The position numbers and the translations under genes were made by a program. The notes below the pieces were generated by a model. The model had not been told where the DNA came from, searched no databases, and was given only the letters and a program-made list of their open reading frames with translations. This document shows, piece after piece, positions 47,596 to 59,509 of a stretch of DNA of 64,000 bases (the first letter of the stretch is position 1; each line of letters opens with the position of its first letter). The stretch comes from Carnegiea gigantea (taxonomy: Eukaryota > Streptophyta > Magnoliopsida > Caryophyllales > Cactaceae). Location of the stretch: NCBI GenBank assembly GCA_029747015.1, contig JAKOGI010000537.1:124001-188000 (forward strand), given 5' to 3'.

Positions 47596-50500
47596 TAATT
47601 CAACACTTGCTCACCATCTACTCCACACGATGGACATGGAACTTCAGGTTAGAACTTAATTTTAATTTTTATATTATTGCTAGACAATTGGCTTGGGTTA
47701 AAACGTGGGAGATATTTAAATGTTATAAGGTTATGTTGTGTTGCGATGAAATGAAAGATATATCTTCATGAGCAGTATTGTGTTGTGCTAAATGAGAGAT
47801 ACACCTGGATGAACAATATTGTGTTGTGGTGAATGAGTGACATATTTGGGTTTTCTAATTGTGTTAGTTGTGTTGTCATGGATGAGAGATATTTGGGAGT
47901 GCTAATTGTGTTAGTTGTGTTGTGTTTAATAGGAGATATATTTGAGGAATAACTTTTACATTTGTATCTTATACATGCTTCGGAGCTATCTATGGATGCC
48001 AGTTGGCTCTCTAGCCATTACCGTGTCCGATTGAGTTTTACTCCCAAGATGAGTGCTCCAAATTACCTGATAGTTTACCTGTCACTGTGCTGCATGGTCT
48101 GACTAAGCCCTAAATGATCTTTGTCGCACATTTCATGCTTGCTATGCTTTTAAAATTTTAGATTCGGCAGTTTTCTTTGCTCATTGTTTTGTTAGTTGTA
48201 TCTACAAACTTTCTTAGCAGTTTAAAACTTGAGTGCTCAGATATATGTGAAATGAAGTCAACATCCAGTGGAAAGTGGCATGTATTACACACACAAACAC
48301 ATGGATATGTATATGATGAGATTCAATTTTAGGTAAATTAGACCAATGCCATTCCAGTTAAAAGTGATTTGAGGTTGTAAAATGCATGAATGTACGTATG
48401 GTGGACTAATATCCACTTGTAGCACGGACTCAAAATGCGACCGTTCTGTGACTAAACGGCCGCATTAGAGAGGTTTAAATTGAGCTAAACTCATGTTCTC
48501 TCTGTGATAACTGGTATATATACTGCAATTGCCACATTGTTGACAGAGAACTTATTCGATGGACTCTAAGCTTTGCTGCTTGTCTAAGCTGAGCGGGGCT
48601 ACTGCTAGAAATCCATATCTTAGAAAAATTCGAATTATGAAGCTAGATGGCGAAGGTTATGCATATGCTCTAATCTGCTACTTGAGCTTGCCACAGGGAG
48701 GTACTTACTGTTGTTCATTTTGATGAGCCCCGGTAGCAGTGGTCAGGCAGTTTTCTTCCTGACAGTCATGGGAGTTTTACTCCTAAGATTGAGTTACTTA
48801 CATCTGGAGGAACAATATTGTGTTTTGATGGATTTCATGGTTGAATTAACACAGGCATTATTATTAGTAAGGCTAAAACATAGGTTTATCTCTGAATCCA
48901 TTTTATCCTTGTGCAGAATAAAGAGGATATTGATGGTTGCAACCCTAGTACTTTTTGTTTTAGTCCTATAATAGAGAGGCGCTGGATATTGACCATTTAT
49001 ATCAATCCTTTACAAGCTTTATGTGGTCTCTACCTTTATATTGGTTGGTTGAATCAATACTTTTGCAGAATAGAGAGGACATTAGTTGAATCAATACTTC
49101 TTTTTATTTGTATTTTTAGATACTTGAATTATGCAAGTTCAGTTTTAGTTATGGGATTCACTGTTGCTATTACGCTTCAATTTGTATAGTGCCTGTAATG
49201 TTGTCATGTGAAAGAATCAGAGTTTAGACTAATGTAAGTGCTATAAGGGTTGCAAAATTGGACAGCAACATAACTGTTAACATATTTGATGCAAATTCCT
49301 GGGTTGTAATTCAATTTTAGTTATAGGATTCATTTGATGCTGAATTAATAATTTGGCAAGCTTCAATTTGTGAAACTCAGAATGATTTAAACTATTGACA
49401 GTGCTGCAATTATAGTACAGTTAATTGGTAGTGACCATAGTGGCAATTGGTAAGAGATGTTTGTTCTTACTTTTGTCATTTTTTTGCAATCTATTTACTT
49501 TTGTAGTTTTTGGTCATAGTATTAATGTTCTTTAGATGCTAAAATTTCTAGTTTATTTACTTCTGGTAATCTCTCTATGAGTATTGGTCTAATACTTTTT
49601 CCTAGTTTGTAGGTACTTAAAGAGGCTAGGCATAGTTGCAGGTGGATAAGGTATAGTACCGTAATGTTGAGTGAAAGAATAAGAGTTTGTACTGATGTAA
49701 GTTCTATAAGTGCTATGCAAAATTGGGAGAAATAGCGGCACTATGACCATTGACCTGTAAATTAATAACGGTGCTGTTTCTTAGAACATGTACTCCCCAT
49801 CTAATTATCACATGGATAATTAGCTTGTCAATTTACAGCTCAGTGCCCAAATGGCTCCACAACCTATATCAGAGCATTCGCACAACTATTACAATCCACA
49901 CAAGCTAAGATAAGCAAAAACCGTTATTCCCAATTGGCAGATCAGTAGATACAACAGATGGCACCGGATCCTCATTCCAAGCTGACGCTCTTTTCTACCA
50001 TTTGGTCTGTATATGCAAGATCATTTAATTTTCCCTCTATTTTCAGCTAGAAACAGTCACTTTTACCCCCCTCAATCTTTTTTGAAATAACTCTTAGAAA
50101 TTACAGAAACTTGTTTTAGTTTTTTAACACGCCTCACCTTTTTTTTCTTTTAGACAAAAACTCTTAGAAATTACAGAAGAGGTCCCTGGATTGGGTAAAC
50201 TTATGTAAATAAGCTCTTTTTAGGAACTATGCTTGTTCTTAACAATTAAACTTCTTATAATGATTTTACCTGTACTAGTTATCACAATCCACTACTTGTA
50301 TCCTACATATTATACTTTCTATAGTTATAGGCCCACCATGCTTAGCAAAATAATTAAAACGTAATTAGCGAGTTTTGATCATTACCTGAACTTAGTCAGT
50401 GCTGGACTCTGGCGTTCCTCTGACTTTGAGTTTATAGAGATTGCTAATCTCAATTACACCTTCCTTAGATCAGACACAGCACAGATCCGTTTCGTTTCAT

Positions 50501-50600
50501 ACGTCGGACCGTAGTCACTAATCAAGTTCTTTATATTTTTAAAGGTTAGTGGAACTTTAATCAAGAAATTATAATATTTAAGACATAAGGTTCAATTGGA
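47596..50600 (+). other. Non-coding 3' interior of CACTA B
   Basis: I see no gene with a recognisable domain. Degenerate tandem repeats at 47720-47960 have about 50-base units with TGTTGTG and ATGAGAGATAT words. A pair of diverged direct repeats lies at 49193-49265 and 49660-49732. Frames at 48711-49189 are hydrophobic and appear incidental. The left border of the viral copy is somewhere near 50.0-50.6 kb and cannot be fixed by eye. Confidence 0.45.
47720..47960 (+). repeat. Degenerate tandem repeat, about 50-base unit
   Basis: Four to five imperfect units each contain a TTGTGTTGTG word followed by an ATGAGAGATAT-like word. It lies 3' of the TNPA-type gene. No role is known. Confidence 0.55.
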
Positions 50601-50785
50601 TAACATTCCCCACTGGAAAACTTCTTTTTTTGAAAGCTTGAAAGTGGAAATATTACAACTAAAATCTTGAAGAGGGACTTGAGCTAAGATCATTAGACAT
50701 ACTTGCTCATAGAGAAATGGAGAATCTCGACCTATTTTGTGCTCAAGAATGCTCAAATGACCATGTCCCTTTTGAGCACTCGACC

Positions 50786-50870
50786 TCTCCTTTTATAAAG
50801 GGGATGGGGTATTTAGGATGCCCCATTGGCTATAATATACACTTATTTTTCACATGGCTACAGTACACAC
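50786..50870 (-). promoter_or_regulatory. Caulimovirid pregenomic promoter remnant
   Basis: The minus strand has CTTTATAAAAGGAG, a strong TATA box (core 50791-50800), with TAGCCAAT (a CCAAT box, near 50827) upstream. Further upstream, a direct repeat of AGTGTGTACTGTAG lies at about 50860 and 50887. The position between the last gene and the leader matches the 35S-type promoter of the family. Confidence 0.6.
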
Positions 50871-50999
50871 TGACTCTTCAAATGACTACAGTACACACTT
50901 TATTTTACAGACCAAACACTTGCCAAAATAGTGCAATAATAGGGCAACCATTTTTTAGAGCTTTTAATGATGAGAAGACTAGTCATCATTATTGAGTTT

Positions 51000-52030
51000 C
51001 TACATGCCTTCATCTCCAATTATATCTTCTAAACCATCATTATCTGGATAATTATCAAACCCTTCGTCTAATTGAAGATGCTCTGGATCCCATTTCTTAA
51101 GTAACTCAAGAAGATATTTCTTTCCTTTTTTTGATAAGAACTTTCCATCTCCAAGGTCGAAGAGATAATCAAAAATATCTTATGACACTACTTCTTCCAT
51201 CTTTATGTACTCTTTAAACTTATTAGCATAGGTAAAAGTACTGTTTCCACAATGCATTAACGTTTTTCCTCATTCAATTAATGCCCAACATCGATGTTAA
51301 ATATTAAAAAATCCAATGACTCTTGCTAAAGCGGGTTCAGTAACTAATTCCTGTCGTTTAGGAATCCTCTTATCACTGATCATCAAAATTGTCATAATCA
51401 ACGTTCTGAATAAGATAATGGACTGTTTTGGCTTTTCCATTTTCATATTCAATTAATACGCTACACACTTCTAAATTTAGACATCTACCAACTGGAATTT
51501 TTTGGGGACCTTCAGGAGATGTAAGAACCCAATGGATTCTTCAAAACATGCATTGCTGAAATTTCGTTAGTTTTGAGAAAAATGGGAACTTTGGATCTTG
51601 GATTTCTATAAAGTAAAGTACCATCTCGTACTCCTAACCTTTAATGATAGGGTCATTTGAAGATATTGAATTTGCTGGGAAATTAACACCCCCAACTCCG
51701 GACTTGTCGGGAAAGTAGAAAGTTATACCCCAAGACTCCTAGATGTCATAAGAATAATGATGATAAAAGTCGATGTAGGCTGCATACCACTCATTGAACC
51801 GTTTTTCTTGAACATGAGAACTTATTTTTTCTTGAATATCACAAGGACATCCAAGGTAATTAACTTATAACTCTAGAAGGAAAAATCTTTGGGCTATTAG
51901 GTAGGCTATAGATAGTAGACCAAAATATGATCTGCATTTTGTATGGAATTCCAGGTTACCAACAAGGACTTTATTAAAAGAGAAACCCGTTCTAGTAGGA
52001 ATGACATTTCATTAAGGATTTCTTCCTTTT
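51000..52030 (-). pseudogene. Last viral gene, transactivator/inclusion-body protein-like remnant
   Basis: The 3' end reads KKYLLELLKKWDPEHLQLDE and an acidic end before a TAG near 51001. An upstream segment (about 51370-51545) is open over about 50 residues and includes IPVGRCLNLEVCSVLIEYEN. Position after RNase H and before the promoter is where caulimovirids with several genes encode the transactivator. Similarity to that family is weak by eye, so the call rests mainly on position. Confidence 0.45.
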
Positions 52031-52062
52031 CTGACAGGAGGTCGGCTTTGATGATCACCATT

Positions 52063-52483
52063 AGCGAGTTCTCGAGTTAAATTGTCTGCCAGAGAGTTCT
52101 TCGATCCCTGTATATGTTCAATAGAGAAGGAAAACAGGTTAAGCCATAATTGCCAACGCAGGAGTCGCCCTTACGCTTGCATATTTGATAAATTCTTTTT
52201 CATGAACCCAAGTATTCCTTTGCAATTAGTTCGAGTAAGAAAAGGTTTTAGGGTCAGAAAGATTAAGAACTTTTCAATTCCCCTTATGACTGCAGGAATT
52301 TCTTTTTTTTATTATGGGGTAGTTGCATTCTACCTTATTAAAACTTCCACTGCAATATTTGTAGAGTTTTTCTCTTTCTTTGTTTTTGAGTACCGCACTC
52401 CAGTGCTCATTGCTGGCATCTGTCTCAAGAATTAAATCATTTCCTTTATTAGGCAAATTAAGAACAGGAAGATTTTTACACAT
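52063..52483 (-). pseudogene. Caulimovirid RNase H remnant
   Basis: ILETDASNEHWSAVL (about 52430) gives the first catalytic aspartate, and SGSFNKVECNYP the glutamate block. WLNLFSFSIEHIQGSKNSLA, followed by DNLTREL (52075-52165), gives the final aspartate and the end of the domain. Frameshifts lie between the blocks (about 52150-52300). It would remove RNA from the RNA-DNA hybrid during reverse transcription. Confidence 0.85.
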
Positions 52484-52528
52484 CTTATTGAAGTTTTGAA
52501 CAATCTTTGTATCATTTATAGTCCATGT

Positions 52529-53400
52529 TCAATTTACTTTTTTCTTAAGTTTCTGCTGCAATGGATTTCTCAGTTTAGCTAAATCTTTAATGAAGTCTGA
52601 AACATAAGTAAGGCATCTAAGAAACCTTTCTAATTGCTTTCTATCTTCAATCTTTTCAGGAAAATTTTCTATTTTTTTTAAAATACACTTTTGAAGGATG
52701 ATTTGTCTAGCTTTTATCTCCAAGCCTAAAAACTCAATTTCTTGTTCAGCATAAATGCATTTATTCTTACCAAGTATAATGCCATGACCAATGCATCTTT
52801 GGATGACAGCTAAGACATCATCTTTGTGTTGTTCTATGGTTTTCGAAAAGACAAGGATATCATCAATGTAAACTAAATAACAATGATTAAGGTCTTTAAA
52901 GATATTATCCATTCTTCTTTGGAATATTTGAGGTGCATTTTTAAGATCAAATGGCATTAGTATCTATTCATAATGTCCTTGTGGGGCACTAAATGCAGTT
53001 AAAGGAATACCTTCCTCATCCATTTTTATCTGCCAATAACTACTTTTGCAATCCATTTTCGAGAACCAAGAGGCTCCCTGAATTCTATTGAAAAGGATAG
53101 TTTTGTTAGGAATATAATAACCATCGAAGACAGTATTATCAATAAGCTTTTTATAATTGATTAGCATTCTTGTTTTTCCCCTTTTTCTTCCGCATGATTT
53201 CTTATCATGAAAGGGGAACTGGTGTGAGGACCTTTGCTGTTTCTAATTAATCCTTTATCAAGAAGTTCTTTGATTTGTTTTTCAAATTCCTAGATATGTT
53301 GGTGTGTATAAACCATTTGTTTGACTCAGATAAAAGTATTGGGATTTAACAAAGTAATTTTTTCAAATGTCTTATCCTTGTCCAAAATTTTAGTGGATTA
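52529..53400 (-). pseudogene. Caulimovirid reverse transcriptase remnant
   Basis: The minus strand carries WFSKMDCKSSYWQIKMDEEG (about 53060) with the first catalytic aspartate. An in-frame TAG (52964-52966) is followed by MPFDLKNAPQIFQRRMD and YIDDILVFSK, with the YIDD box at 52859-52870. FLGLEIKARQIILQ (about 52715) is the thumb start. The N-terminal part above 53170 is more degraded. Residues Y-I-D-D are of the caulimovirid type. The copy is inactive because of stops. Confidence 0.9.
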
Positions 53401-53732
53401 TCAGAATAGAGTTCTTTGCAAAATTTTTCTTATTATTCAACCATCTGCTCTTTAATAGATAATTCAAGTAATGAGATTGTCAATGCTATCTCGCATTGTG
53501 CTAGCATTACCTTCTCATCACGTTGGCTGCATGTAAACTCAATTTTCTGATGAGGGTGAGTCTCACTTAATTTTTTAATGGGAACTGAGTGACTATTAAT
53601 TGTGAATATTATTTAGTTTATGGTCTATGTGCGTGGAGAATATAATCTCTTAAAATTATTTCCAATAATTATATCATGAGAGGGTTGATCAGTAGCCTAT
53701 AGAAATGGTATAATGCCTTAAACTCCTCTTAA

Positions 53733-54581
53733 TTATATGGAAAACCCTTCTATAGCTTCATTGTGACTCATAATACTATTATCATTATTATTGTGGTTCA
53801 TAATACTATTATCAGCTATCCTGACTTGTAAAGGATTCTTGGCTTTTTTCCATCTAAATTCTAGAAATAATGATATTTTCCCGAAGCATACAGAACAACC
53901 ACTATCAATATAGGAACATGACTTATATTTATTATATCCCTCTAAGCATACTTTTAATGGGATATACATGCTATTAGGATTTGTATTAGTAGCCTCATAG
54001 CATATCTCTATAGTCATATTTTTGACTAATTCATTTTCATAGATTGGTTCACTAACTGTTCTAGTTTTGTGCCCAATTACCTTTCTTTCTAGGCTCATAC
54101 TTCGATTTACACTGGGCCTTGCAGATTCAAAACTCATTCTACTCATTTCACTGGCCATGCTAATTGCATCATCTTCTTTAAGCTCTTCTTTAGCTGATGA
54201 AGATCCTTCTCCCGAATCTGATCTTGTACTCATACTTCTTAATAATTGGGGTTTTATGGTGATTTTATCCTCCTCATCAATTTTTATTAAATTTTTCTTA
54301 TTGATCTTCATGGGTTTAGCAAAGCTAGATATCCATGAACGATCGATTTGTATGTCTTTAGGATTGGATTTAATTCTTTGGATCTTTTGCATAGAAGTGA
54401 GACTTTCAAATTTTTCTGCTTCTATCATTGTTATCTTAGTCTTTGAATCTATAGTATTATCTAATTTGTAGATAATTTTCCAAAATATTCTTAACAAATA
54501 TCCCTCTCTTTTCATGTTCATCCTAACTATTTTTATCTTAAGGGATAGGAAGTTTTTAGTAAATTCATCCTCTAGACTCAC
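53733..54581 (-). pseudogene. Caulimovirid aspartic protease region
   Basis: This 282-codon frame has a charged, serine-rich N-terminal two-thirds, probably linker between movement protein and protease. A protease motif YIDSGCSV follows, with catalytic aspartate at 53904-53906, then a KNPLQVRIADN strand. A short tandem duplication of about 30 bases, encoding N-S-I-M-x-H-N, sits at the C-terminal end (53755-53815). The frame ends at a stop before RT; in the family, protease and RT are one polyprotein. Confidence 0.8.
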
Positions 54582-54599
54582 ATAATATCTAGGTCGACA

Positions 54600-55145
54600 G
54601 TTAAATCCTACTGATCCCTTATATAAACTAGTCTTAATCTCTGTGATAACTTGATTATTAAACTTGGTATGCCTACTATCAAGAGTAAAGCATAAATATT
54701 TATATCTTTACTATAATATTGTAATGGAGTGATTTGAACTTGAATACTTTCGATATGGATATACCTATACTTTCTATCTTTGTTATGCTTAAGGATATTT
54801 TCCCAAATAATGGAATTAACTTTCCCAACATCATACTGACAATCCTTTATCTCAATATCTCCTACCATCATTTCACCTACCTATTTGCTTTTTAGTTGAA
54901 AGACGGATTTTTTATAGATCATGTCTTTTTGGATTATAGGAAGAACTCAGTCTCCTTTGATTTCCTCATGATCATTGTCTACAACAAATTCTTCTCCTTG
55001 AAGATCACCAAGGCGGATAGAGCTACTTTCTATCATATGACTTGTTCTTTCATAATCACTTTCTTTATGTTCATTATCCAATATAATCTCAACAATCCCA
55101 TTGTTATTACTTAGGGCTAGATCTAATGCCCCACCTTCACTAAGC
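54600..55145 (-). pseudogene. Caulimovirid movement-protein region
   Basis: The frame 54871-54608 contains IIWENILKHNKDRKYRYIHI followed by ESIQVQITPL, the conserved core of the 30K-type movement proteins of caulimovirids. Upstream, 55145-54890 is an acidic segment in broken frames. Downstream the frame is lost near 54600. Such proteins enlarge plasmodesmata for cell-to-cell movement; this remnant is broken. Confidence 0.7.
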
Positions 55146-55214
55146 TAAACATAATCTAGGCTTCCCAAAGTTTCAATAAGTTTGTTATTCTTCCTATTTT
55201 TGTATTCATTAGCG

Positions 55215-56860
55215 TAATATCCTATTCTCCGCATGCGCAGCATTTGTAGCTGTTTTTCCCTGCAGGGCAATAAGTAACTTTTCTAAAAAATCTACATTTT
55301 TTAGGACTTGATTTATTATAATATTTTCTTCTATATTTCTCCCCCCTTTAATTGTTAAAGCTCTTTTTCTTATAAAATTTTCTTTTTCTTCTCCTTTCAG
55401 GGTCTTTTCTCAATTGATGAGATGAATCCTAACAAGCTAGGAATTGCTTCTAAATTTTTTTTACTTTTCGAGATCAAGAGATTGATCATTGACCCATTTT
55501 CTTAAATAAGAGATTCTTAAACCTAGGGCATCAATGACATCTATTCGTTCAAGCCACGCAATGTATTTTTCATTGATTATGGAATTCATCGGATACGGCA
55601 ATTTGTCATGGAGCATACCAAGATTAGTTTCATTATGCCCAATTTTATAATAATGTTGACTAAATTCAGCAATATAATTTTTCAAATATCTCATATTCCA
55701 TAATTCTGTATTATTAATCTTTCACTGCCATTCCCTTGCCTTTTATTCGGATTCAAGTTTAGCTCCGATAAATTCAGTTTTAATTTCCTTACATAAATTC
55801 TTAAACATTGCAACTAGTGTTTCCATCATTCTTAATGTATTTTTACCATGTTCAGTTAATGAATTATACCAGTCAGTTACAGTGTTAGAGAAACTATGTT
55901 CAATGTAGTTTAGGAAATTTGCAGCAGTCCAGATCGTATTTAGGTTTAAGACACTATTCATGCTTCTTTTCTAATGTTCAAAAATTTCTTCTCTATTACG
56001 AGCTCCATCTATATTTAAGATGTATCCCGTCTGGCTAATTGGAGTAAGACCAATTTCTTCAAAGGTTGCAGTTTTTCTTGGGATAAATCCAAAGGAAAAA
56101 TTGGATGCACATCCTGCTGGAACGTATCTAGGTCTTATGAAATGAGTATCTTTTCTGAAAGGTTCCCAAATTCTTTAGGTTTAGGAACAATATTGTTAAC
56201 AAAATTGGTCTCTATTTCATCTAAGTCGAGTTCTTCTACAATTTCATTAATCTCATCTTCAAAAGCCATTTTACCATATTTTTTTATCCAGTTTTCCTCT
56301 GGCTTCCTCTAATGCAACACGTTCAGATCTTCTAGCTTAATAAGATTCATCTACTGATATATTTCTTCTTCTAATTGGACATTATTAGTCTCTTCATTGT
56401 CATCACATAATACGTCATGTTTACCACTAATGGCGCCCATAATCTTGTTTAATTCTTCTGGATTTTGTTCTTTCTCAAACATATTCTGTAAGTCTTTAAG
56501 AGTATATTGCTTATACTCCACCACCTTCTCTGCCTTTTTAGCTGATTTTTCTCCTACTTCTTTTTGGATTTTTATACCTTGTAAAGGAAATGGACTCTTG
56601 TTTTTTGGGTTTTGGAAGGAGTATTTATGCTGGAATGGAGTACTGATACTAGAAGTAGATTTTCTGCTATGTGCTAACTTCGTTAACTAGAGAAAGGTGG
56701 ATTACTAATATTTGCTTCTTAACCTCTTTGACTTCAGTCTTAATTTTCGCTAATTCTGCTTTTAATTTAAAACTCTATCAGTGAGATAGTTTAATTGAGG
56801 TACTAGTGAAGTAATTCCTTCTGGTGAGTGAGTAATATGTGAATAATTAGGACCACGGCA
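55215..56860 (-). pseudogene. Caulimovirid coat-protein region with coiled coil and zinc knuckle
   Basis: Near 56720-56780 a heptad-like segment ending in KIKTEVKEVKKQI suggests a coiled coil. GARNREEIFEH (about 55975-56010), TAANFLNYIEHSFSNTVTDW and YNSLTEHGK (55830-55930) mark the coat core. LKNYIAEFSQHYYK and LPYPMNSIINEKYIAWLER (55540-55690) continue it. A CCACGE knuckle start (about 55235) is broken by a stop and a frameshift before its histidine and last cysteine. Separate frames show several stops. The product would be the capsid precursor. Confidence 0.75.
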
Positions 56861-56948
56861 AGCATGTGATTATTTAAGCATTAATTTTAGCTAATTAGCT
56901 TAATTAGTCATTAATTAGCTTAATTATCTTAATTATTTTTGATCACAT

Positions 56949-56961
56949 GGCTCTAATACCA
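56949..56961 (-). promoter_or_regulatory. Viral primer binding site, tRNA-Met type
   Basis: The minus strand reads TGGTATTAGAGCC, the caulimovirid initiator tRNA-Met site with one transition. It marks position 1 of the viral map. Sequence beyond it (56962 up) shows no viral feature, so the integration junction is likely at or near this site. Confidence 0.75.
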
Positions 56962-57429
56962 GATGAAAGAGGATCGAAAATACATCTTAATGGGAGAAAT
57001 TGCACATGCACAAAATTTAAATTTTTGAAAGTAAGTTTTTAAATATTGGGGTTAAAAGTTTAGGGACTTAAGAAAAAACAAAGCGCACCTAAAAATTAAA
57101 TTACATAACTGTTGAGGCACTAAAATATTAATTCGGAAAGCCCGGGGTTAAAAAAATCAATATCTAAAACGTGAGGGTACCCAAATGTGATTACCCCTTT
57201 TTAGCTGACATTTTATGTATTTGAACATCAAATTTAAGAACTCGTCTAATTAGTTTTCAGAATTGCTTTCTAGAGTTAGGACACTTTTGGTATCATGTAG
57301 TTGTGCTTTATAGCGAATATTTGCACACTAATGGTTTCGATTCAATTGATATATAATTGGTATTATTGGTATTTCCTTGAGCTATTTAATCAACTATATT
57401 ATTACGTTGATTACACAATGGACATTAGG
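56962..57429 (+). other. CACTA B sequence between viral copy and right end
   Basis: I see no gene. The sequence is AT-rich with no strong motif before the subterminal repeats begin near 57450. Confidence 0.4.
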
Positions 57430-57849
57430 TTCACAGAATTATTAACGACAAAAATAATTGGCCGTTATTACATCATGTAATGGTGATTCTCAACAACTAA
57501 AAATTTTGCCATTAAATTTTATTGAAACTTTAGCGACGAACAAAAGTTGTCCTTGATAATAACAATCATAAATTTTTTAATTTCTAATTTCATTAAAAAA
57601 GAATGAACAATTTGGTCGTAACCATTATTTTGTTCGTCGTTAATTAGTTAACTTATAACGACAATATCTTTTTTTGTCGTCTTTTGAATAACGATAAAAT
57701 TTTCATGCCGTCGTTAGCACTATTACCAATAGGACTAATAACGACAAACGACGACCAACATTTTTTTGGTCATTAAAGCCTTTAACGATGGAAAATAATG
57801 CTGTTAACAACCAACTTGTTCATCGTTAGAGACTTCTTTTCCAGTATTG
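57430..57849 (+). repeat. Right subterminal and terminal repeats of CACTA B
   Basis: TTAACGACAAA, GCGACGAACAAA, TTCGTCGTTA, TTATAACGACAATA, TTTGTCGTC and TAATAACGACAAACGACGAC recur densely up to the terminal TTTTCCAGTATTG. The words match the sparser left-end set (31954-32165). Confidence 0.8.
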
Positions 57850-59509
57850 CATTGACGCTAGCTCAAATCAGTCCTAAGAAAACATTACAACAGGAGAAAG
57901 TGAAGCATAATCTAGTCATGGGAGCACTCGAACAAAGACTTATATTGATCCTGATGGTAACGGGTAAGTCTTCAATTGTTATATATTTCGAACTTCAAGT
58001 ATTTTGCTTAACAACTAATCAATTTGATATGTTTTGTTCAATTAGGTTTCTCCCAAATGAAGGTGCTATTAGCATGATTTTTCTCATATTTCAAAGCAAA
58101 TATGATGAGGCTTGGCCTACTTGGGGTAAAGTGCCCAAACCTGTATAGGATTTGTGGTTTTGAGAGTTCAAGATAACTAAAGTCACTACATATTAAGACT
58201 TTGTGTGAACCTGATAAATTATTATTGTATTATTTAATGTGTTTGTTGTCTTCGTAATTGCAGAAGTGGTTTACTTAGAACCCGGCCTATGAGGACCGTA
58301 TAAGAAAAAATTTTAAAAATAGAGGCATTGTATGCTTGAGAGACTTCCTTGGCAAAGCACGAAAGTACAACAAGAAGCCTATTTGGCTCGGTGATGCTCA
58401 ATGGGAGGGACTCCAATAATACTGGGCAAATAAAGCTTACAAAAAATTACGTGAAACATCCCAAAAGAATCGACTAGATACTCCAGAAAGTGGTGGCCCA
58501 TCTCTCTACACCTGTGGTTTGATCCCTACGCATGAGCATAGGAGGCGTCTGGTAGCAAACTTTGCCATGTGTTTCTTTAGTTTTAATATTTTAGGCAACT
58601 TTGAATGTGGTTTGGCTTGTGTTTCATATAATTTTGTTTGGTACATAGAGGGAACAACTTGGGACAGATCCGATAATTGTTGAATTATTTAGCCACACTC
58701 ACAAACTCCATGGCAAAGAAGATGGCCCTTGGGTTGATAAGAAATCACAACAAATATATGTAAGCTATTCTCAATTCTCAATCTTTATTAGAAGTTCAAA
58801 CTGGACTCATATACTTTAATTTCATTAACTGTAACATATATTATTTTTTGCATATGCTGTGATATTATAGGAATCCTTTGAACGAGAAATTCAAAATGCA
58901 ATCAACTCTCAATGAACTGGGGATGACAATTCTTAAGATCCATCCCAAACACTTCCAAACCTAAATGAGTTGTGGGTGAAGACGTACAAGAACAAAAAAG
59001 ACCGTATTTGTAGCATTGGCAATGAGGTTGTTAACATTAGGGAATCCTGTCACTTTAGTCCCATTCAACAACCCGGTACAGTTTTAATATTAAAGTTTCA
59101 ATGAATATGTTATACGATGAGTTTATTTAATTGATATACTAATGCGTACTTCATATAAGTGACTGTCAGCAGGTAAAGGTTATATGCCATCATAAAAAGA
59201 GCTAAATGATTTAAGGAGTGTGGTAACCAACTTGGAGGGTGAGCTAACTTCACAATCTGAAAGTTACCGGTTTCTTATGGAGAAATGTAAGCAATTGGAG
59301 GAATCCAACAAAATGCTCACCTAAAGTAACCAGGAACTGAGCCAGCCCATGATGAGCATTGATCAGTGATTGCAAGCTTTTTTTCAAATATAATGAACTT
59401 CTGACTTGTGATCTCAACCAATCTTTACTTATCAACTACCCTTTGCTCATCATCCACGAATAATGAGGATGAGGATTAAGAGGATGATGATCCTCACCCT
59501 GATGATTGA
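57850..59509 (+). pseudogene. TNPA-type gene of CACTA A, C-terminal part (Transposase_24)
   Basis: This continues 31640-31953 after element B. The first exon ends KTYIDPDGNG with a donor GTAAGT at 57964; the acceptor ATTAG at 58045 leads to GFLPNEGAISMIFLIFQSKY and AWPTWGKVPK. Next comes GKARKYNKKPIWLGDAQWEG (about 58350-58415), then REQLGTDPIIVELFSHTHK and KEDGPWVDKKSQQIY (58648-58760), the Transposase_24 signature. The end is acidic (DEDED, DDDPHPDD) with TGA at 59507-59509. Stops and frameshifts break it. Confidence 0.8.

Larger units (their letters stand above)
50600..56961 (-). mobile_element. Endogenous caulimovirid (plant pararetrovirus) copy, decayed
   Basis: The minus strand carries, in order: a tRNA-Met primer site (56961), a coiled-coil and coat-protein region, a CCHC knuckle, a movement-protein region, aspartic protease, RT, RNase H, a C-terminal gene resembling the translational transactivator, and a TATA-box promoter. 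This is a nearly complete linear copy of a caulimovirid genome opened at the primer site. Coat before movement protein recalls the cavemovirus/solendovirus layout; badnaviruses and petuviruses put movement protein first. Every gene is broken by stops or frameshifts, so this is a relic. Genus placement is inference. Confidence 0.85.
31954..57849 (+). mobile_element. CACTA element B, inserted in the TNPA gene of element A
   Basis: The left end is CACTACTAGAAAC (31954). The right end, read inward on the minus strand, is CAATACTGGAAAAG (57849), matching at 10 of the first 12 bases. Subterminal sequences at both ends share TAACGAC/GTCGTTA words, unlike the GCGACGGA words of element A. Flanking triplets are TAT and CAT, an imperfect 3-bp duplication. 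Inside are TNP2, a TNPA-type gene, a nested copia and a caulimovirid copy. Removing B rejoins the Transposase_24 gene of A, which independently supports both borders. Confidence 0.8.

Noticed and set aside
48711..49189. Two overlapping hydrophobic frames
   Set aside because: No homology visible, no codon pattern, inside AT-rich non-coding DNA of CACTA B.
54067..54471. A 134-codon plus-strand hydrophobic frame
   Set aside because: It is the reverse shadow of the viral protease-region frame at 53733-54581.
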